From positions 1 to 38,711 of the forward strand of contig CASEGX010000060.1 of assembly GCA_949287505.1 (NCBI GenBank): a DNA stretch of 38,711 bases, read 5' to 3'. The DNA comes from an uncultured Spirochaetales bacterium. Lineage in GTDB: Bacteria; Spirochaetota; Spirochaetia; Sphaerochaetales; Sphaerochaetaceae. Numbering within the stretch: the first letter of the stretch is position 1; each line of letters opens with the position of its first letter. The notes beneath the pieces were generated by a model. The model made no database searches. It was not told where the DNA came from and saw only the letters and a program-made list of their open reading frames with translations. Below, piece after piece: positions 1 to 8,209 of this stretch. Made by a program: the position numbers and the translations under genes.

Positions 1-2499
1 ACCAAGATCATCAGTGACCACAATTCTCAGGTAACAGAAGAGAGACAGTTCATTATTGGTACTATCTCAGTTGATGGCTCAGATGAAGAAGTCTCTTATG
101 CTTACATGGAATGGGAGAAATCCCTTGATGCTATGGAAGACCTTTTGGAAGCATACGGAGGTCATATATCATTCCGTCATGAAGATGAGGGTACATACAT
201 TGACTGGATTGATTCCTATGAACTCTTAGACCAGACAGCAGAGCTTGGAAAGAATATCCTTGACCTTACACAGACCGTGGAAGGTGGAGAGATTATCACA
301 GGTATCCTTCCTACAGGCGATGAGAACGAGAATACAGGATATCCAACCAATATCTCTGAAATGGATATCATTGAAACCTCACACCATAAGCAGATGTTCC
401 CTGTGACATCATCGGATATGGATTTGGAAAAGTCTTTCCCGATAAATGGCAAGCTCAATATGGGTAACATATTCGGGGCAAATGGACTTGTGATAGTCAA
501 TAAACCTCTCTTTGAGAAGTATGGAGCTATTATAGAACAGCGTAGCTATGACGGATACCCTGCTGACTGGATTCAGCAAGTATTGGATGAAGTCGATGCG
601 CTTACAGGGCTTTCCAATTCTATTGAGGTGACAGTTGTAGACCTTGGATGGTTTGAGGATGTTGATTTCCTAGAAATGGGAAAGAAGATGAAGGTTGTAT
701 CCACACCACATGGCGTGAACGACACATATTCAATCCTTAAGCTCGAACTCGATTTGCAGAAGCCTGAAAGCAACAAGATAACACTCAATAAGACCCTATC
801 CAATTTCATAGATCAGGTTGTCAATCCTGATGGTTCTAAACCTGTTGGAGACAAAGGCAACAGTGCTGTAAAATACAGTTACGCTTATGCTCTTTCTGAC
901 AGTAATACCGTTTGTCCTTTGGATTCAGAGTTCTCTGATTCAATAGAGATTGATGCTGAAAAGTATCTATGGGTAAGAGTGACAACTCTTATGTCTGATG
1001 GTACGTCCACAAAAAGTTACTATTGTGCAGGGAAAGGCGAAGGAAGCAAGTTTGAGATTGTAGCATCGTCAACTGTAGTTGTTCGCAATGACAGGCTCAC
1101 GACTTCTCAGACAATCACTTTCAGAGCTGATATCAACGGTTACACCAAAGCAAGACCGAAGTGGTATGTCAATGATCGCTATGTTGCAGAAGGTGGAACA
1201 TATACAGTCATAATCCCTTATAGAAATGCAGAAGGTTTCACTATAAGCCTGTTCAACGGAACGCAGCTTATGGACACTCTTAACCTTGGCGTGGTGGATA
1301 AGACGGCCGACCCTTTATATCTAGGAGCATATGACAGTGCTGTACCAACTCAGGGGTATGATGATGAGGGAAATGTCCTGATTCTTGCAGTTGGTGATTA
1401 CTTCCTTTGTTCTAAGAGCTTTGACACATTCAAAGCAGGAAACCCTTATAGATGGAATGGCACAAGCTGGGAAGAAGTATATGTAACAGGTGAGAATGCT
1501 AACGTATCTCCTGATATGTATGGCAAGATAATGTCTTCATGTCTCGATGATGCACTCTCTTCCGATACAGTCCAAAATACCAAGTACATGAGCTGGTATA
1601 AGAGATTGGCAAGCAAAGAAGCATTTGTCGAAAATCTCTTTGCTCAGATTATCACTGTTCTTGGTGAGTTCCGATTCACTAAGACAGTTGGCAATAACCT
1701 TGCTACTTTTGAGATAACACAGGATGGCGTAACAATGCGCTTTGGTGCAACTTCTCAAGGTGATAATAGAGCTTTGAAGTTCCATATTGATTTCAATACT
1801 GGATTAGTTACAGCCGTGGATGCAAAACTTTCAGGTTCGATTACTGCAAATAGCGGTACGTTTCATGGAAAAATAGAAGGTACAAACGGCTATATACAGA
1901 ATATGAATGCTTACGATCTGAATATTAGTGGTAATTCAAAATTTCAAGGAGAGCTTCAGTGTGGAGGGTTGAAAGTAATACCAAAAGAATCAAACAACTA
2001 TTATGTGACAGCGGATGAAGGTTCTTCACAGTGTTCTACTCTTCTTGGCAATTTAGCAGTAGCCATAACAGGTAGTACTGATTTCACAGCTATTCAATAT
2101 TTGCTCAAAGAAATCAACGGACACATCTTTGAAGTATCTTCGTCAAATATACCGGGCTTAAGATACATTTATCCATTTATAATGATAACGAGTGGTGTAT
2201 TCTGGCTTTTTTTATATGATAACAACTTAAATAGCTTAAACATTGCTAATACAGGTCTTGAATATACAGTAAGTGGAACATCGTTTGGCGATGGAATAGT
2301 AGATGTACTTATTTCATCTGGTTCTTATGGCGTTTGGATTAATCAAACCGTTTATATGACAATTAAGGTTGCAAACGATGAAGTGTATTTAAGTGTTCCG
2401 ATAGATCCTTCAACAGAAAAGATGGCTTCATTAAAACCGGGACAGCTTTATATAGACTCAAATGGAACGGTAAAGACTAAATTACCAGATACTCCGTAA
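1..2499 (+). CDS. Phage tail protein, tail-endopeptidase (Prophage_tail) type, 5'-partial
   Basis: The reading frame is open from the first base of the window, so the true start lies upstream; 832 residues are visible. The N-terminal third has the layout of the siphophage minor structural or tail-associated protein family: a block with HISFRHEDEGTYIDWI, then NILDLTQTV, ITGILPTGDE, and later IEVTVVDL followed by a segment rich in P-x-S-N. These proteins sit at the distal tail tip and connect it to the receptor-binding region. The middle has Ig-like or beta-rich stretches, and the segment near residues 600-690 (LSGSITANSGTFHGKIEG and after) resembles the repeated beta structure of tail-fibre proteins. 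The last 150 residues look like a host-binding tip, but I cannot assign a receptor. Codon use is more AT-rich than in the chromosomal genes beyond 3.6 kb. The tail-tip role is a family inference and is reasonably sure; an enzymatic activity is not shown. Confidence 0.8.
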   Translation, partial: TKIISDHNSQVTEERQFIIGTISVDGSDEEVSYAYMEWEKSLDAMEDLLEAYGGHISFRHEDEGTYIDWIDSYELLDQTAELGKNILDLTQTVEGGEIITGILPTGDENENTGYPTNISEMDIIETSHHKQMFPVTSSDMDLEKSFPINGKLNMGNIFGANGLVIVNKPLFEKYGAIIEQRSYDGYPADWIQQVLDEVDALTGLSNSIEVTVVDLGWFEDVDFLEMGKKMKVVSTPHGVNDTYSILKLELDLQKPESNKITLNKTLSNFIDQVVNPDGSKPVGDKGNSAVKYSYAYALSDSNTVCPLDSEFSDSIEIDAEKYLWVRVTTLMSDGTSTKSYYCAGKGEGSKFEIVASSTVVVRNDRLTTSQTITFRADINGYTKARPKWYVNDRYVAEGGTYTVIIPYRNAEGFTISLFNGTQLMDTLNLGVVDKTADPLYLGAYDSAVPTQGYDDEGNVLILAVGDYFLCSKSFDTFKAGNPYRWNGTSWEEVYVTGENANVSPDMYGKIMSSCLDDALSSDTVQNTKYMSWYKRLASKEAFVENLFAQIITVLGEFRFTKTVGNNLATFEITQDGVTMRFGATSQGDNRALKFHIDFNTGLVTAVDAKLSGSITANSGTFHGKIEGTNGYIQNMNAYDLNISGNSKFQGELQCGGLKVIPKESNNYYVTADEGSSQCSTLLGNLAVAITGSTDFTAIQYLLKEINGHIFEVSSSNIPGLRYIYPFIMITSGVFWLFLYDNNLNSLNIANTGLEYTVSGTSFGDGIVDVLISSGSYGVWINQTVYMTIKVANDEVYLSVPIDPSTEKMASLKPGQLYIDSNGTVKTKLPDTP

Positions 2500-2515
2500 T
2501 TTAAAGGATTAACAT

Positions 2516-2758
2516 ATGGAAACAATCATAATCCCATCAATAACAGTAATCTGTTATGTCGTGGGGGCTATGGTTAAGCACCTATGCCCCAAGATTGATA
2601 ACAAGTACATACCGATTATCAATGCAGTCCTCGGAATAGCCCTTGCCTTTTGGATGAAGGGCTTTTCATTTGATGTAGCCCTTACTGGTCTTGTTTCCGG
2701 CTGGGCTTCAACTGGTTGTTACGAAGCAATCAGGAATATGTCTCAGGGAGGTAAATAG
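2516..2758 (+). CDS. Phage holin-like small membrane protein
   Basis: This 80-residue protein has an N-terminal membrane segment (about residues 3-22, IIIPSITVICYVVGAMV) and a second hydrophobic region (about 35-65). The motif KYIPIINAVLGIALAF followed by GLVSGWASTGCYEAIRNM is typical of small phage holins, in which an NKYIP turn and a glycine-rich second segment ending in a (S/A)TG-x-(Y/H)-E/Q-A box are conserved. Holins form lesions in the inner membrane that time lysis. The start is supported by an AAAGGA ribosome-binding site about 10 nt upstream. It lies 16 bp after the tail gene and overlaps the next gene by one base, so the three are probably one late transcript. No endolysin gene is visible next to it. 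Confidence 0.75.
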   Translation: METIIIPSITVICYVVGAMVKHLCPKIDNKYIPIINAVLGIALAFWMKGFSFDVALTGLVSGWASTGCYEAIRNMSQGGK

Positions 2759-3009
2759 TGGACAATACAACAATGATTGGTGCAATAGTCATAGCAGCAG
2801 GAGCTTTAATAAGTATCCTGACTCCGATTCTCAAGATAAGCTCTAACATCACCCATATGAAAGCCTCAATAGATCATATGGTGGAGAATGATAAGATTCG
2901 TGATGAACGGCTTAGACTTCATGGAAAAGAACTTGATGAAATTGTTAAACAGGTTGAAAGGCATGAAGTTAGGATTACCAACCTTGAGAGATATCATCAC
3001 AACCAGTAG
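2758..3009 (+). CDS. Membrane-anchored coiled-coil phage protein (XhlA-like)
   Basis: An 83-residue protein starting at GTG, whose first base is the last base of the holin stop codon. A GGGAGG ribosome-binding site at 2746-2751 is spaced six bases from the GTG and decides the start. Residues 5-25 form one membrane segment (MIGAIVIAAGALISILTPIL). Residues 30-80 are charged and have the heptad pattern of a coiled coil (ERLRLHGKELDEIVKQVERH and onward). This architecture is seen in haemolysin XhlA-type and other lysis-cassette accessory proteins, which act with the holin at the membrane. Sequence identity to XhlA cannot be proven by eye, so the name describes architecture and context only. A strong terminator follows six bases after the stop codon. 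Confidence 0.6.
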   Translation: MDNTTMIGAIVIAAGALISILTPILKISSNITHMKASIDHMVENDKIRDERLRLHGKELDEIVKQVERHEVRITNLERYHHNQ

Positions 3010-3014
3010 TAAGA

Positions 3015-3050
3015 CCCTAGTGAGCTTCACAGCTTGCTAGGGCTATTTTT
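3015..3050 (+). terminator. Rho-independent terminator of the phage late transcript
   Basis: A 12-bp stem (CCCTAGTGAGCT pairing with AGCTTGCTAGGG, two G-U pairs) encloses a four-base TCAC loop and is followed by CTATTTTT. It sits six bases after the last phage gene and faces the plus strand. Confidence 0.85.
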
Positions 3051-3067
3051 GTCTACAAATTGTCTAC
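3049..3067. repeat. Two direct copies of TTGTCTAC, 11-bp period
   Basis: TTGTCTAC occurs at 3049-3056 and again at 3060-3067, one helical turn apart and immediately after the phage terminator. Short direct repeats of this kind are found as arm-type integrase sites near phage ends. That reading is a guess from position; no integrase or second attachment site is in the window. Confidence 0.35.
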
Positions 3068-3209
3068 GGATTTACACATTTTCTGAAATCTCTTGGCACT
3101 TCTTAACATTTTGAAATTGTTATTTATTTCTTGTAAGTCATTACAATATTATATCTTATCAAGTTTTTTAACATCTTTAGAAATTCCCTGCAATTTTAGC
3201 TTCCATTAG
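3068..3209. other. AT-rich spacer at the phage/chromosome junction
   Basis: No gene is visible here. The stretch is strongly AT-rich, with stop codons in all frames. It connects the phage terminator to the orphan helix-turn-helix fragment that starts right after an in-frame TAG at 3207-3209. Confidence 0.5.
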
Positions 3210-3341
3210 GGATACGGATACAAAAAGACCGCACAGCTGACAGAGCTGAACATGTATACAGTTCGTGAGTATAAGCGGAGGTTTGTCTCAGGGGATAACA
3301 CCTGGGCAGACCGTGGCGGAGGGAAAGCCTCTGTCAGATGA
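3210..3341 (+). pseudogene. Orphan helix-turn-helix fragment
   Basis: Between an in-frame TAG and a TGA the frame reads 43 residues beginning GYGYKKTAQLTELNMYTVRE and ending GGGKASVR. The pattern G-Y-x-Y-K-K-T-A-x-L-x-x-L-N-x-Y-T-V-R is that of a helix-turn-helix segment as in transposase OrfA or phage-type DNA-binding proteins: helix, turn, then a recognition helix beginning YTVREYKRRF. The N-terminal part expected before GYGY is missing and the frame is closed there. The only ATG (3252) falls inside the helix-turn-helix and has no ribosome-binding site. I read it as the remnant of a truncated gene at the end of the prophage. A longer overlapping frame (3265-3615) is not protein-like. Confidence 0.4.
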
Positions 3342-3387
3342 ATTAGGTTTAAGAAGAGTATTCAATCTCTTCCTAGGTTTATCTATT

Positions 3388-3416
3388 GGGCTCATCCTTC
3401 TCCGGGTGAGCCCTTT
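3388..3416 (+). terminator. Hairpin, possible terminator
   Basis: GGGCTCATCC pairs with GGGTGAGCCC (10 bp, one G-U pair) around a six-base loop and is followed by TTT and, after a gap, TTTTTT. The U-tract is weak in the plus direction and absent in the minus direction, so its use is uncertain. Confidence 0.5.
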
Positions 3417-3428
3417 AACAATGTTTTT

Positions 3429-3557
3429 TCAGATGATTATTATGCCAAGGACAACAAGAAACACGATAACATACAAAAGTCCCTTGATTACTGCAATGGA
3501 GAGCTTGGCGATAAGCTTGATGGCAAAAAACAGGGCGATGATAAGAAGGATTTCCAT
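3429..3557 (-). CDS. Possible 42-residue hydrophobic membrane protein
   Basis: This short minus-strand frame begins MEILLIIALFFAIKLIAKLS and ends in a run of isoleucines before TGA. Nearly all residues are hydrophobic except four lysines and one glutamate, consistent with one or two membrane helices. It starts 30 bp after the stop codon of the secreted YbjN-like gene on the same strand, so it could be the last gene of that unit. There is no clear Shine-Dalgarno sequence. Small membrane proteins of this kind are easily missed by gene finders, but a random frame opposite a lysine-rich reading could also look like this. No function can be given. Confidence 0.35.
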   Translation of the reverse strand: MEILLIIALFFAIKLIAKLSIAVIKGLLYVIVFLVVLGIIII

Positions 3558-3587
3558 GGAAATACAGTATCACACTCGTTTCATGCT

Positions 3588-4052
3588 TCAGATTACTTCC
3601 TCAGAGATAAGATAATCTGTGTATACATCTGCCTGAGTCAAGAAGAATTCTACAACTTCTACAAGCAGATCCTCATCAAGGATATCTGAATAGAAGAAAT
3701 CATAATCGGCATAGAATGTACCAGGCACAGGCTCATACCACGCACGCAGCATTATGAGATTGCTGTTTGCATCATTTACGATTCTGGCAGCATCAGATGT
3801 TGATACATCTCCATAGGCAGGCCATCCGCTCTCTATCCACAGTCTCTTTTCTTCTGGATAGGCTATGATCCAGTATAAATAGTCATACTGGTCAGTGATG
3901 GCGACATCGCCTTCCTCATCCACTTCGGCATCAAGCCCTGCATTCTTGAGTATTGAGGCAATGTTCTCCGCAGTCACATCTTCCGCATCCAGGGCAAATA
4001 GGGGAGAGACAGCTGCCAAAAGAATAGAAATAACTATCAGTGCTTTTTTCAT
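3588..4052 (-). CDS. Secreted YbjN-like protein
   Basis: A 154-residue protein with a clear Sec signal peptide (MKKALIVISILLAAVSPLFA, cleavage probably after residue 20). The mature part is acidic and has the outline of the YbjN / type III chaperone-like fold: a helix (VTAENIASILKNAGLDAEVD), a beta-hairpin reading an environmental-like DYLYWIIAYPEEKRLWIES, then helices ending in VVEFFLTQADVYTDYLI. YbjN-domain proteins are poorly characterised; the exported form probably acts in the periplasm. It follows maf by 19 bp on the same strand. There is no Shine-Dalgarno sequence; TATTAT lies six bases before the ATG (4059-4064), which could be a leaderless start, though no good -35 is seen. Family assignment is moderate and function unknown. 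Confidence 0.65.
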   Translation of the reverse strand: MKKALIVISILLAAVSPLFALDAEDVTAENIASILKNAGLDAEVDEEGDVAITDQYDYLYWIIAYPEEKRLWIESGWPAYGDVSTSDAARIVNDANSNLIMLRAWYEPVPGTFYADYDFFYSDILDEDLLVEVVEFFLTQADVYTDYLISEEVI

Positions 4053-4071
4053 AGCAACATAATAGCATGGA

Positions 4072-4683
4072 TCAAAGTTCTGAGGTGGCGAGAATTTTTC
4101 TCAGTGGCAATCCCACGACAGTTGTCCAGTCTCCATCAATCCTGTCAACAAGTAGGTATCCGGTTTTCTGCAGTCTGTAGCCCCCGGCAGCTCCCTGCCA
4201 TTCTCCTGTATCGAGGTATGCGTTTATCTCATCGCTGGAAAGGGATCTGAAAAACACGGAAGCAGTATCTGTAAGCATTATCTTTCCCCGCCCAGGAAGG
4301 TACAGGCCGCATGCGGATATGACAATCTGCTCATGATCAGAGAGTTCTTTCAGGATGCTCTCAGCTTCGTTTCTGTCAGCTGGCTTTCCAAGAAGATGGT
4401 TGTTGATATAGACAAGCGTGTCTGCCGCTATTGCAGGGCTTTCAGGATCAAATGCCTCTGAGGACATATATGCATCTATTTTCCTTGATGCGATATTCTC
4501 AACAATCTCTTCCGGTGTGTTGCCGGCTTTCGTCTCATCCGCCTCGGGGGAGAAGACTGTCACACTCACTCCTCCCTTCTCAAGGAGTGCTCTTCTGTTA
4601 GGGGATGAGGAGGCGAGAACAAGCGAAGGAAAGGCTTTTCCGAATTCAAGCTGCAGCGCATCAGGCTCTTCTATTCTCTGCAT
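4072..4683 (-). CDS. maf: Maf family nucleoside triphosphate pyrophosphatase
   Basis: This 203-residue protein matches the Maf/YhdE family, cytosolic enzymes that hydrolyse non-canonical or dTTP/UTP-type nucleotides to monophosphates and are linked to septum formation. Visible motifs are the substrate loop LASSSPNRRALLEK (about residues 22-35), the aspartate motif AADTLVYINNHLLGKP (about 85-100), the lysine/glutamate block NEAESILKELSDHEQ, and the C-terminal GAAGGYRLQ...VVGLPL. The family usually has KAGxYxIQ where this one has GAAGGYRLQ, so the lysine of that loop is replaced. The start overlaps the ABC-F gene by 13 bp and has a GGAGGAGG site just upstream, so it is translationally coupled. 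Substrate specificity cannot be read from the sequence. Confidence 0.9.
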   Translation of the reverse strand: MQRIEEPDALQLEFGKAFPSLVLASSSPNRRALLEKGGVSVTVFSPEADETKAGNTPEEIVENIASRKIDAYMSSEAFDPESPAIAADTLVYINNHLLGKPADRNEAESILKELSDHEQIVISACGLYLPGRGKIMLTDTASVFFRSLSSDEINAYLDTGEWQGAAGGYRLQKTGYLLVDRIDGDWTTVVGLPLRKILATSEL

Positions 4684-6605
4684 TTCTCAGCCTCCTCCGA
4701 CGTCTCCATCCATTCAGTCTCTTTCTCGCTTATCGTCTTCTCAAGCTCCTCCTTCTGCTTGATGAGCTTCGTGATTTTAGCAGCATCGGAGTAGTTCTCA
4801 GGAAGTGCTATCTCGTTGTTTATTGCATCAAGCTTCACGCCAAGAGCATCAAGCTCGTTCAGGAGCTTCTCCGCAGTTCTCTCAAGGGTCTTGAGCCTGT
4901 TTCTTCTCTGGTTTGCTTCCTCTCTGGAGATCACGGATTTATCAGGCTGCGTGTTTTCCTTTGCCTTCTTTTTTCCATGGCTTTCCTCTGCAAGCTTCTT
5001 TTCCTTTTCCTCGATTTTATATTCAAAGTAGGAATAATCCCCGTCGAAGAACTCCGGCCCTTCCTCGGAAAGGTAGAGGATCCTTGTCGCGAGATTCTTT
5101 ATGAAATGCCTGTCATGACTGACGAAGATAACTGTCCCGCCATATGATGCGATGGCTTTCTCAAGCATCTCCTTTGCGTTTATGTCCAGATGGTTTGTAG
5201 GTTCATCCAGCAGCAGCAGGTTTGATGGATGCAGAAGAATTTTCAGGAGAGCAAGTCTGGATTTCTCTCCTCCAGAGAGCACGGAAACGCGTTTGAACAC
5301 ATCGTCATCAGAGAAGAGGAATGCGCCTAAGAGATTCCTTATGTCCGGGATATCCTTTGTATCTGCAAGGCTCTCCGCTTCTTCAAGCACCGTATTGGCA
5401 GGATTCAGTGTATTCTCCGTGTCCTGGGCAAAATAGGCCTTTCTCACTCCGGCCCCATCCCTTATCGTTCCGCTGTAGTCGGTATCCACACCAGCAATCA
5501 TCCTCAGCAACGTGGATTTTCCCGCACCGTTACGGCCTGTTATCGCAAGGCGTTCTCCCTTCCTCACAAGGAATGAGAAATCGTTGTAGATTGCATTGCT
5601 TCCGTATGATTTCGAGATATGCTCTGCAGCAAGGACATCATTGCCTGAATGCGGGGCAGGGGGAAATGAGAAGGAGAGTTTTCTCAGATGCTGCGGAATC
5701 TCGATTATCTCAAGCTTGTCCAGTGCCTTTATCCTTGACTGTACCTGACGGCTTTTTGTCGCCTTGTATCTGAAACGGTCGATGAACGCTTCTGTCTTCT
5801 CTATCTCGCTCTGCTGCTTCCTGTAGGCTTTCTCGATTTCCTTGATCTCCTCCTCCCGTCTTTTCAGGTAGTCAGAGTAGTTGCCTGCATAGCGTGTAAG
5901 GCGTCCATTGAAAAGCTCATACACCTCAGAGACCATGTCATCAAGAAAGCCCTGGTCATGCGAGACGACCATCAGGCCTCCATCGAAGCCCTTGAGATAC
6001 TCCTCAAGCCATATCATTGCCTCGATATCAAGATAGTTCGTAGGCTCGTCGAGAAAGAGGAAATCCGGATCTTCAAGAAGAATCCTTGCAAGTGCTATCC
6101 TCATCTGATAGCCACCGGAGAATTCCCTTGCAGGGCGCATGAGGTCAGATTTGCGGAATCCCAGGCCGAAGAGTATCGATTCAATTCTCTGCTTCCTCTC
6201 ATAGTAGCCGGAGGAGGAAAGCATCTCATGGCACTCTGAAAGACGCTCTGCCGCACTCAGTGCATCCTTACCTCCGCCTGCGGTTCTTTCCTCAAGAGCT
6301 TTCATCTCCTCAAGAATTGTCTCGAAACGCCTGTATCCTTCTTCTGCGGCAGCGTATACGCTCTTTTCCGGGAGTACTATGTCAGACTGGGGAAGATATG
6401 AGATGCGTGAACCTTTCGTTACTGAAAGAGTCATGCTGTCAGCTTTCATCGCGCCCGAGATAACCTTAAGCAGGGTAGACTTTCCTGAACCGTTTGCACC
6501 AGCCAGGGCAGCTCTTGTCCTCTCTGCCATCGTAAAGCCTATGTTCTTAAGTATCTCCCTCTCGCCGAAAGCGAGATTAACATCCTGTATCTGAAGTGTT
6601 CTCAT
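4671..6605 (-). CDS. ABC-F family ATPase (Uup/EttA-type)
   Basis: A 644-residue protein with two ABC ATPase domains and no membrane segments. Domain 1 has Walker A GANGSGKST (36-44), signature FSGGYQMR (162-169), Walker B FLFLDEPTNYLD (182-193) and the switch histidine in VVSHDQ. A basic linker of about 80 residues (230-310, KRREEEIKEIEKAYRKQQSE) follows, as in ribosome-binding ABC-F proteins. Domain 2 repeats Walker A (GRNGAGKST), signature LSGGEKSR and LLLLDEPTNHLD. The last 100 residues form a charged coiled coil, the tail type seen in Uup and antibiotic-resistance relatives. ABC-F proteins act at the ribosomal E site or in DNA-linked roles (Uup). Start ATG has GGGAGAG upstream. It heads the unit ABC-F, maf, ybjN-like. 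The subfamily is not certain. Confidence 0.9.
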   Translation of the reverse strand: MRTLQIQDVNLAFGEREILKNIGFTMAERTRAALAGANGSGKSTLLKVISGAMKADSMTLSVTKGSRISYLPQSDIVLPEKSVYAAAEEGYRRFETILEEMKALEERTAGGGKDALSAAERLSECHEMLSSSGYYERKQRIESILFGLGFRKSDLMRPAREFSGGYQMRIALARILLEDPDFLFLDEPTNYLDIEAMIWLEEYLKGFDGGLMVVSHDQGFLDDMVSEVYELFNGRLTRYAGNYSDYLKRREEEIKEIEKAYRKQQSEIEKTEAFIDRFRYKATKSRQVQSRIKALDKLEIIEIPQHLRKLSFSFPPAPHSGNDVLAAEHISKSYGSNAIYNDFSFLVRKGERLAITGRNGAGKSTLLRMIAGVDTDYSGTIRDGAGVRKAYFAQDTENTLNPANTVLEEAESLADTKDIPDIRNLLGAFLFSDDDVFKRVSVLSGGEKSRLALLKILLHPSNLLLLDEPTNHLDINAKEMLEKAIASYGGTVIFVSHDRHFIKNLATRILYLSEEGPEFFDGDYSYFEYKIEEKEKKLAEESHGKKKAKENTQPDKSVISREEANQRRNRLKTLERTAEKLLNELDALGVKLDAINNEIALPENYSDAAKITKLIKQKEELEKTISEKETEWMETSEEAEKCRE

Positions 6606-6750
6606 GTCTCTCCCTGAGTGCCTGTGCCTTGCTAATTGAGCCGGTTATGGCTATTATCGGAACATAGCAGGAATCCACCTGTTCTTCAACACGTTGTATC
6701 GTATGTGAAGTATTGATCGGTGAGGGATTAGCTCCATTTCTGCATTGGAT

Positions 6751-6769
6751 AGGAGGTCGAAGCAAAATG
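6751..6769 (+). promoter_or_regulatory. Ribosome-binding site deciding the aroDE start
   Basis: AGGAGG at 6751-6756 is ten bases before the ATG at 6767. An upstream ATG at 6713 lacks a site and would add 18 residues unlike AroD, so 6767 is taken as the start. Confidence 0.8.
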
Positions 6770-8209
6770 ATCTGTCTAACGTTATCCGGTACTACTCTCT
6801 CTTCCTGTTTAGATGAAATCAGACAGAATAGAGAATATATTGATTTAGCAGAGCTGAGGCTTGATCTTCTCACACCGGAAGAGCAGAAAAAGGCCTCGGA
6901 ATTTCCACAGATGGCAGGTATTCCTCTAATCCTCACGCTCCGGCGGAAGGAGGATGGGGGTCAGTGCACGCTTTCTGAGAAAGAAAGGAGGCAGCTTCTC
7001 CTCTCTGCACTGGATGGTGACTTTGCCTATGTTGATATCGAAGAGGATGTGAAGAAGAACGATGTGGAGGCAAAGGCTAGAGAGAAGGGCGTGAAGATAA
7101 TCCGCTCATTCCACGATTTCTCGGGAATCCCCGATGATATCTATTCAAGGATATACCGTCTTTCAGAGCGTGGTGATATTGCAAAGGCTGCAGTGACTCC
7201 GCACACGATCCAGGATCTTCTCACTCTTTTCAGGATCTCAGAGGAGCTTAAGGATGTACCGAAGATCATCATCGGCATGGGGGATTGGGGAATTCCTATA
7301 AGGATCCTTTATAAGAAAGCCGGATCCCTTCTCACATTCGCATGTTCAGGAGAGGCCGTGGCGCCAGGGCAGGTGAGTGCAAGGGATCTGAAGGTGCTTT
7401 ACAGGGCAGATAAGGTCAATGAGCGGACTGGAATCTATGGAATCATCGGAAACCCTGTGCTTCATACCTCATCTCCTATCATCCATAACCCCGGTTTCCA
7501 TGCCATAAACTACAATGCAATCTATCTGCCTTTCCTTGTTGACAACGTCCGCATATTCTTCGCTCTTGCTGAGTATCTCAAGATGCGCGGCTTTTCGGTT
7601 ACGATTCCTTTCAAGGATGCCGTGCTGATGTACCTTGGTAACATAACAAGGGAAGTGAAGCAGATCGGTGCCTGCAATACGGTTGTCAGGATGCCTGGAA
7701 TGTGGAAGGGCATGAATACCGATTACTATGGTTTCCTGCAGCCTATTGTGAATGACATTGACTCGGGCAGGGTGAAGAATGCCCTTGTCATCGGAGCAGG
7801 TGGTGCATCCCAGGCAATTGTATGGGCTCTGAGGAACAGGGGAGTGAAGGTCACGATTCTCAACAGGACAGTTGGGAGGGCTGAGAAGCTTGCGCGCATA
7901 AACCTCTGTGAGTATGACACATTGGATAATGCCCATAAGTATGAAGGCAAGGTCGATCTTGTCGTGCAGACCACAAGCGTTGGACTCTATCCTGATTTTG
8001 ACATCAGTCCTGTTGATTTCCATTTCTCCGGTAAGGAAATTGCCTATGATATCATCTATAAGCCGAAGATGACGAAGTTCCTCCGCGATGCCGAGAAGGC
8101 GGGGTGCCGCCTGCATTTCGGGGAGGAGATGCTCCTTGAGCAGGGTAAGCTTCAGTTCGAGCTTTTCACAGGCTATCACTATCCGAAGACGGCATCTCCA
8201 GATCTCTGA
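6767..8209 (+). CDS. aroDE: Fused 3-dehydroquinate dehydratase (type I) / shikimate dehydrogenase
   Basis: A 480-residue bifunctional enzyme for steps 3 and 4 of the shikimate pathway. Residues 1-215 are type I dehydroquinate dehydratase: YIDLAELRLD, LTLRRKEDGG, catalytic histidine in IIRSFHDFSGIP (H116), Schiff-base lysine in IAKAAVTPHT (K140) and APGQV near 200. Residues 222-480 are AroE: TGIYGIIGNPVLHTSSPIIHN binding shikimate, the catalytic lysine in FSVTIPFKDAV (K283), GACNTVV, aspartate in MNTDYYGF (D319), the NADP loop VIGAGGASQA (342-351), NRT, TTSVGL and a C-terminal EMLLEQGKLQFELFTG. All key residues are present, so both activities are likely. The same fusion order is known from plants and some bacteria. 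It converges on the helicase-associated gene with a 44-bp tail overlap, and the rest of the pathway (aroK, aroC) is on the other strand nearby. Confidence 0.95.
   Translation: MICLTLSGTTLSSCLDEIRQNREYIDLAELRLDLLTPEEQKKASEFPQMAGIPLILTLRRKEDGGQCTLSEKERRQLLLSALDGDFAYVDIEEDVKKNDVEAKAREKGVKIIRSFHDFSGIPDDIYSRIYRLSERGDIAKAAVTPHTIQDLLTLFRISEELKDVPKIIIGMGDWGIPIRILYKKAGSLLTFACSGEAVAPGQVSARDLKVLYRADKVNERTGIYGIIGNPVLHTSSPIIHNPGFHAINYNAIYLPFLVDNVRIFFALAEYLKMRGFSVTIPFKDAVLMYLGNITREVKQIGACNTVVRMPGMWKGMNTDYYGFLQPIVNDIDSGRVKNALVIGAGGASQAIVWALRNRGVKVTILNRTVGRAEKLARINLCEYDTLDNAHKYEGKVDLVVQTTSVGLYPDFDISPVDFHFSGKEIAYDIIYKPKMTKFLRDAEKAGCRLHFGEEMLLEQGKLQFELFTGYHYPKTASPDL

Noticed and set aside
3180..3420. Diversity-generating retroelement or structured RNA (tmRNA, RNase P, 6S) near the phage end
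   Set aside because: No template/variable repeat pair or reverse transcriptase is present, and none of the conserved cores of the named RNAs could be found.
3265..3615. Plus-strand frame of 116 codons over the phage junction
   Set aside because: It starts at GTG without a ribosome-binding site, runs through the hairpin and into the end of the YbjN-like gene on the other strand, and its sequence is not protein-like; the helix-turn-helix pattern is in a different frame.
6577..6936. Minus-strand frame of 119 codons between ABC-F and aroDE
   Set aside because: It overlaps the 5' ends of both real genes, and the middle reads as reverse complement of the AroD coding sequence; no family features.
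7469..8179. Long minus-strand frame opposite aroDE
   Set aside because: It is the antisense of the AroE domain, whose motifs are complete.
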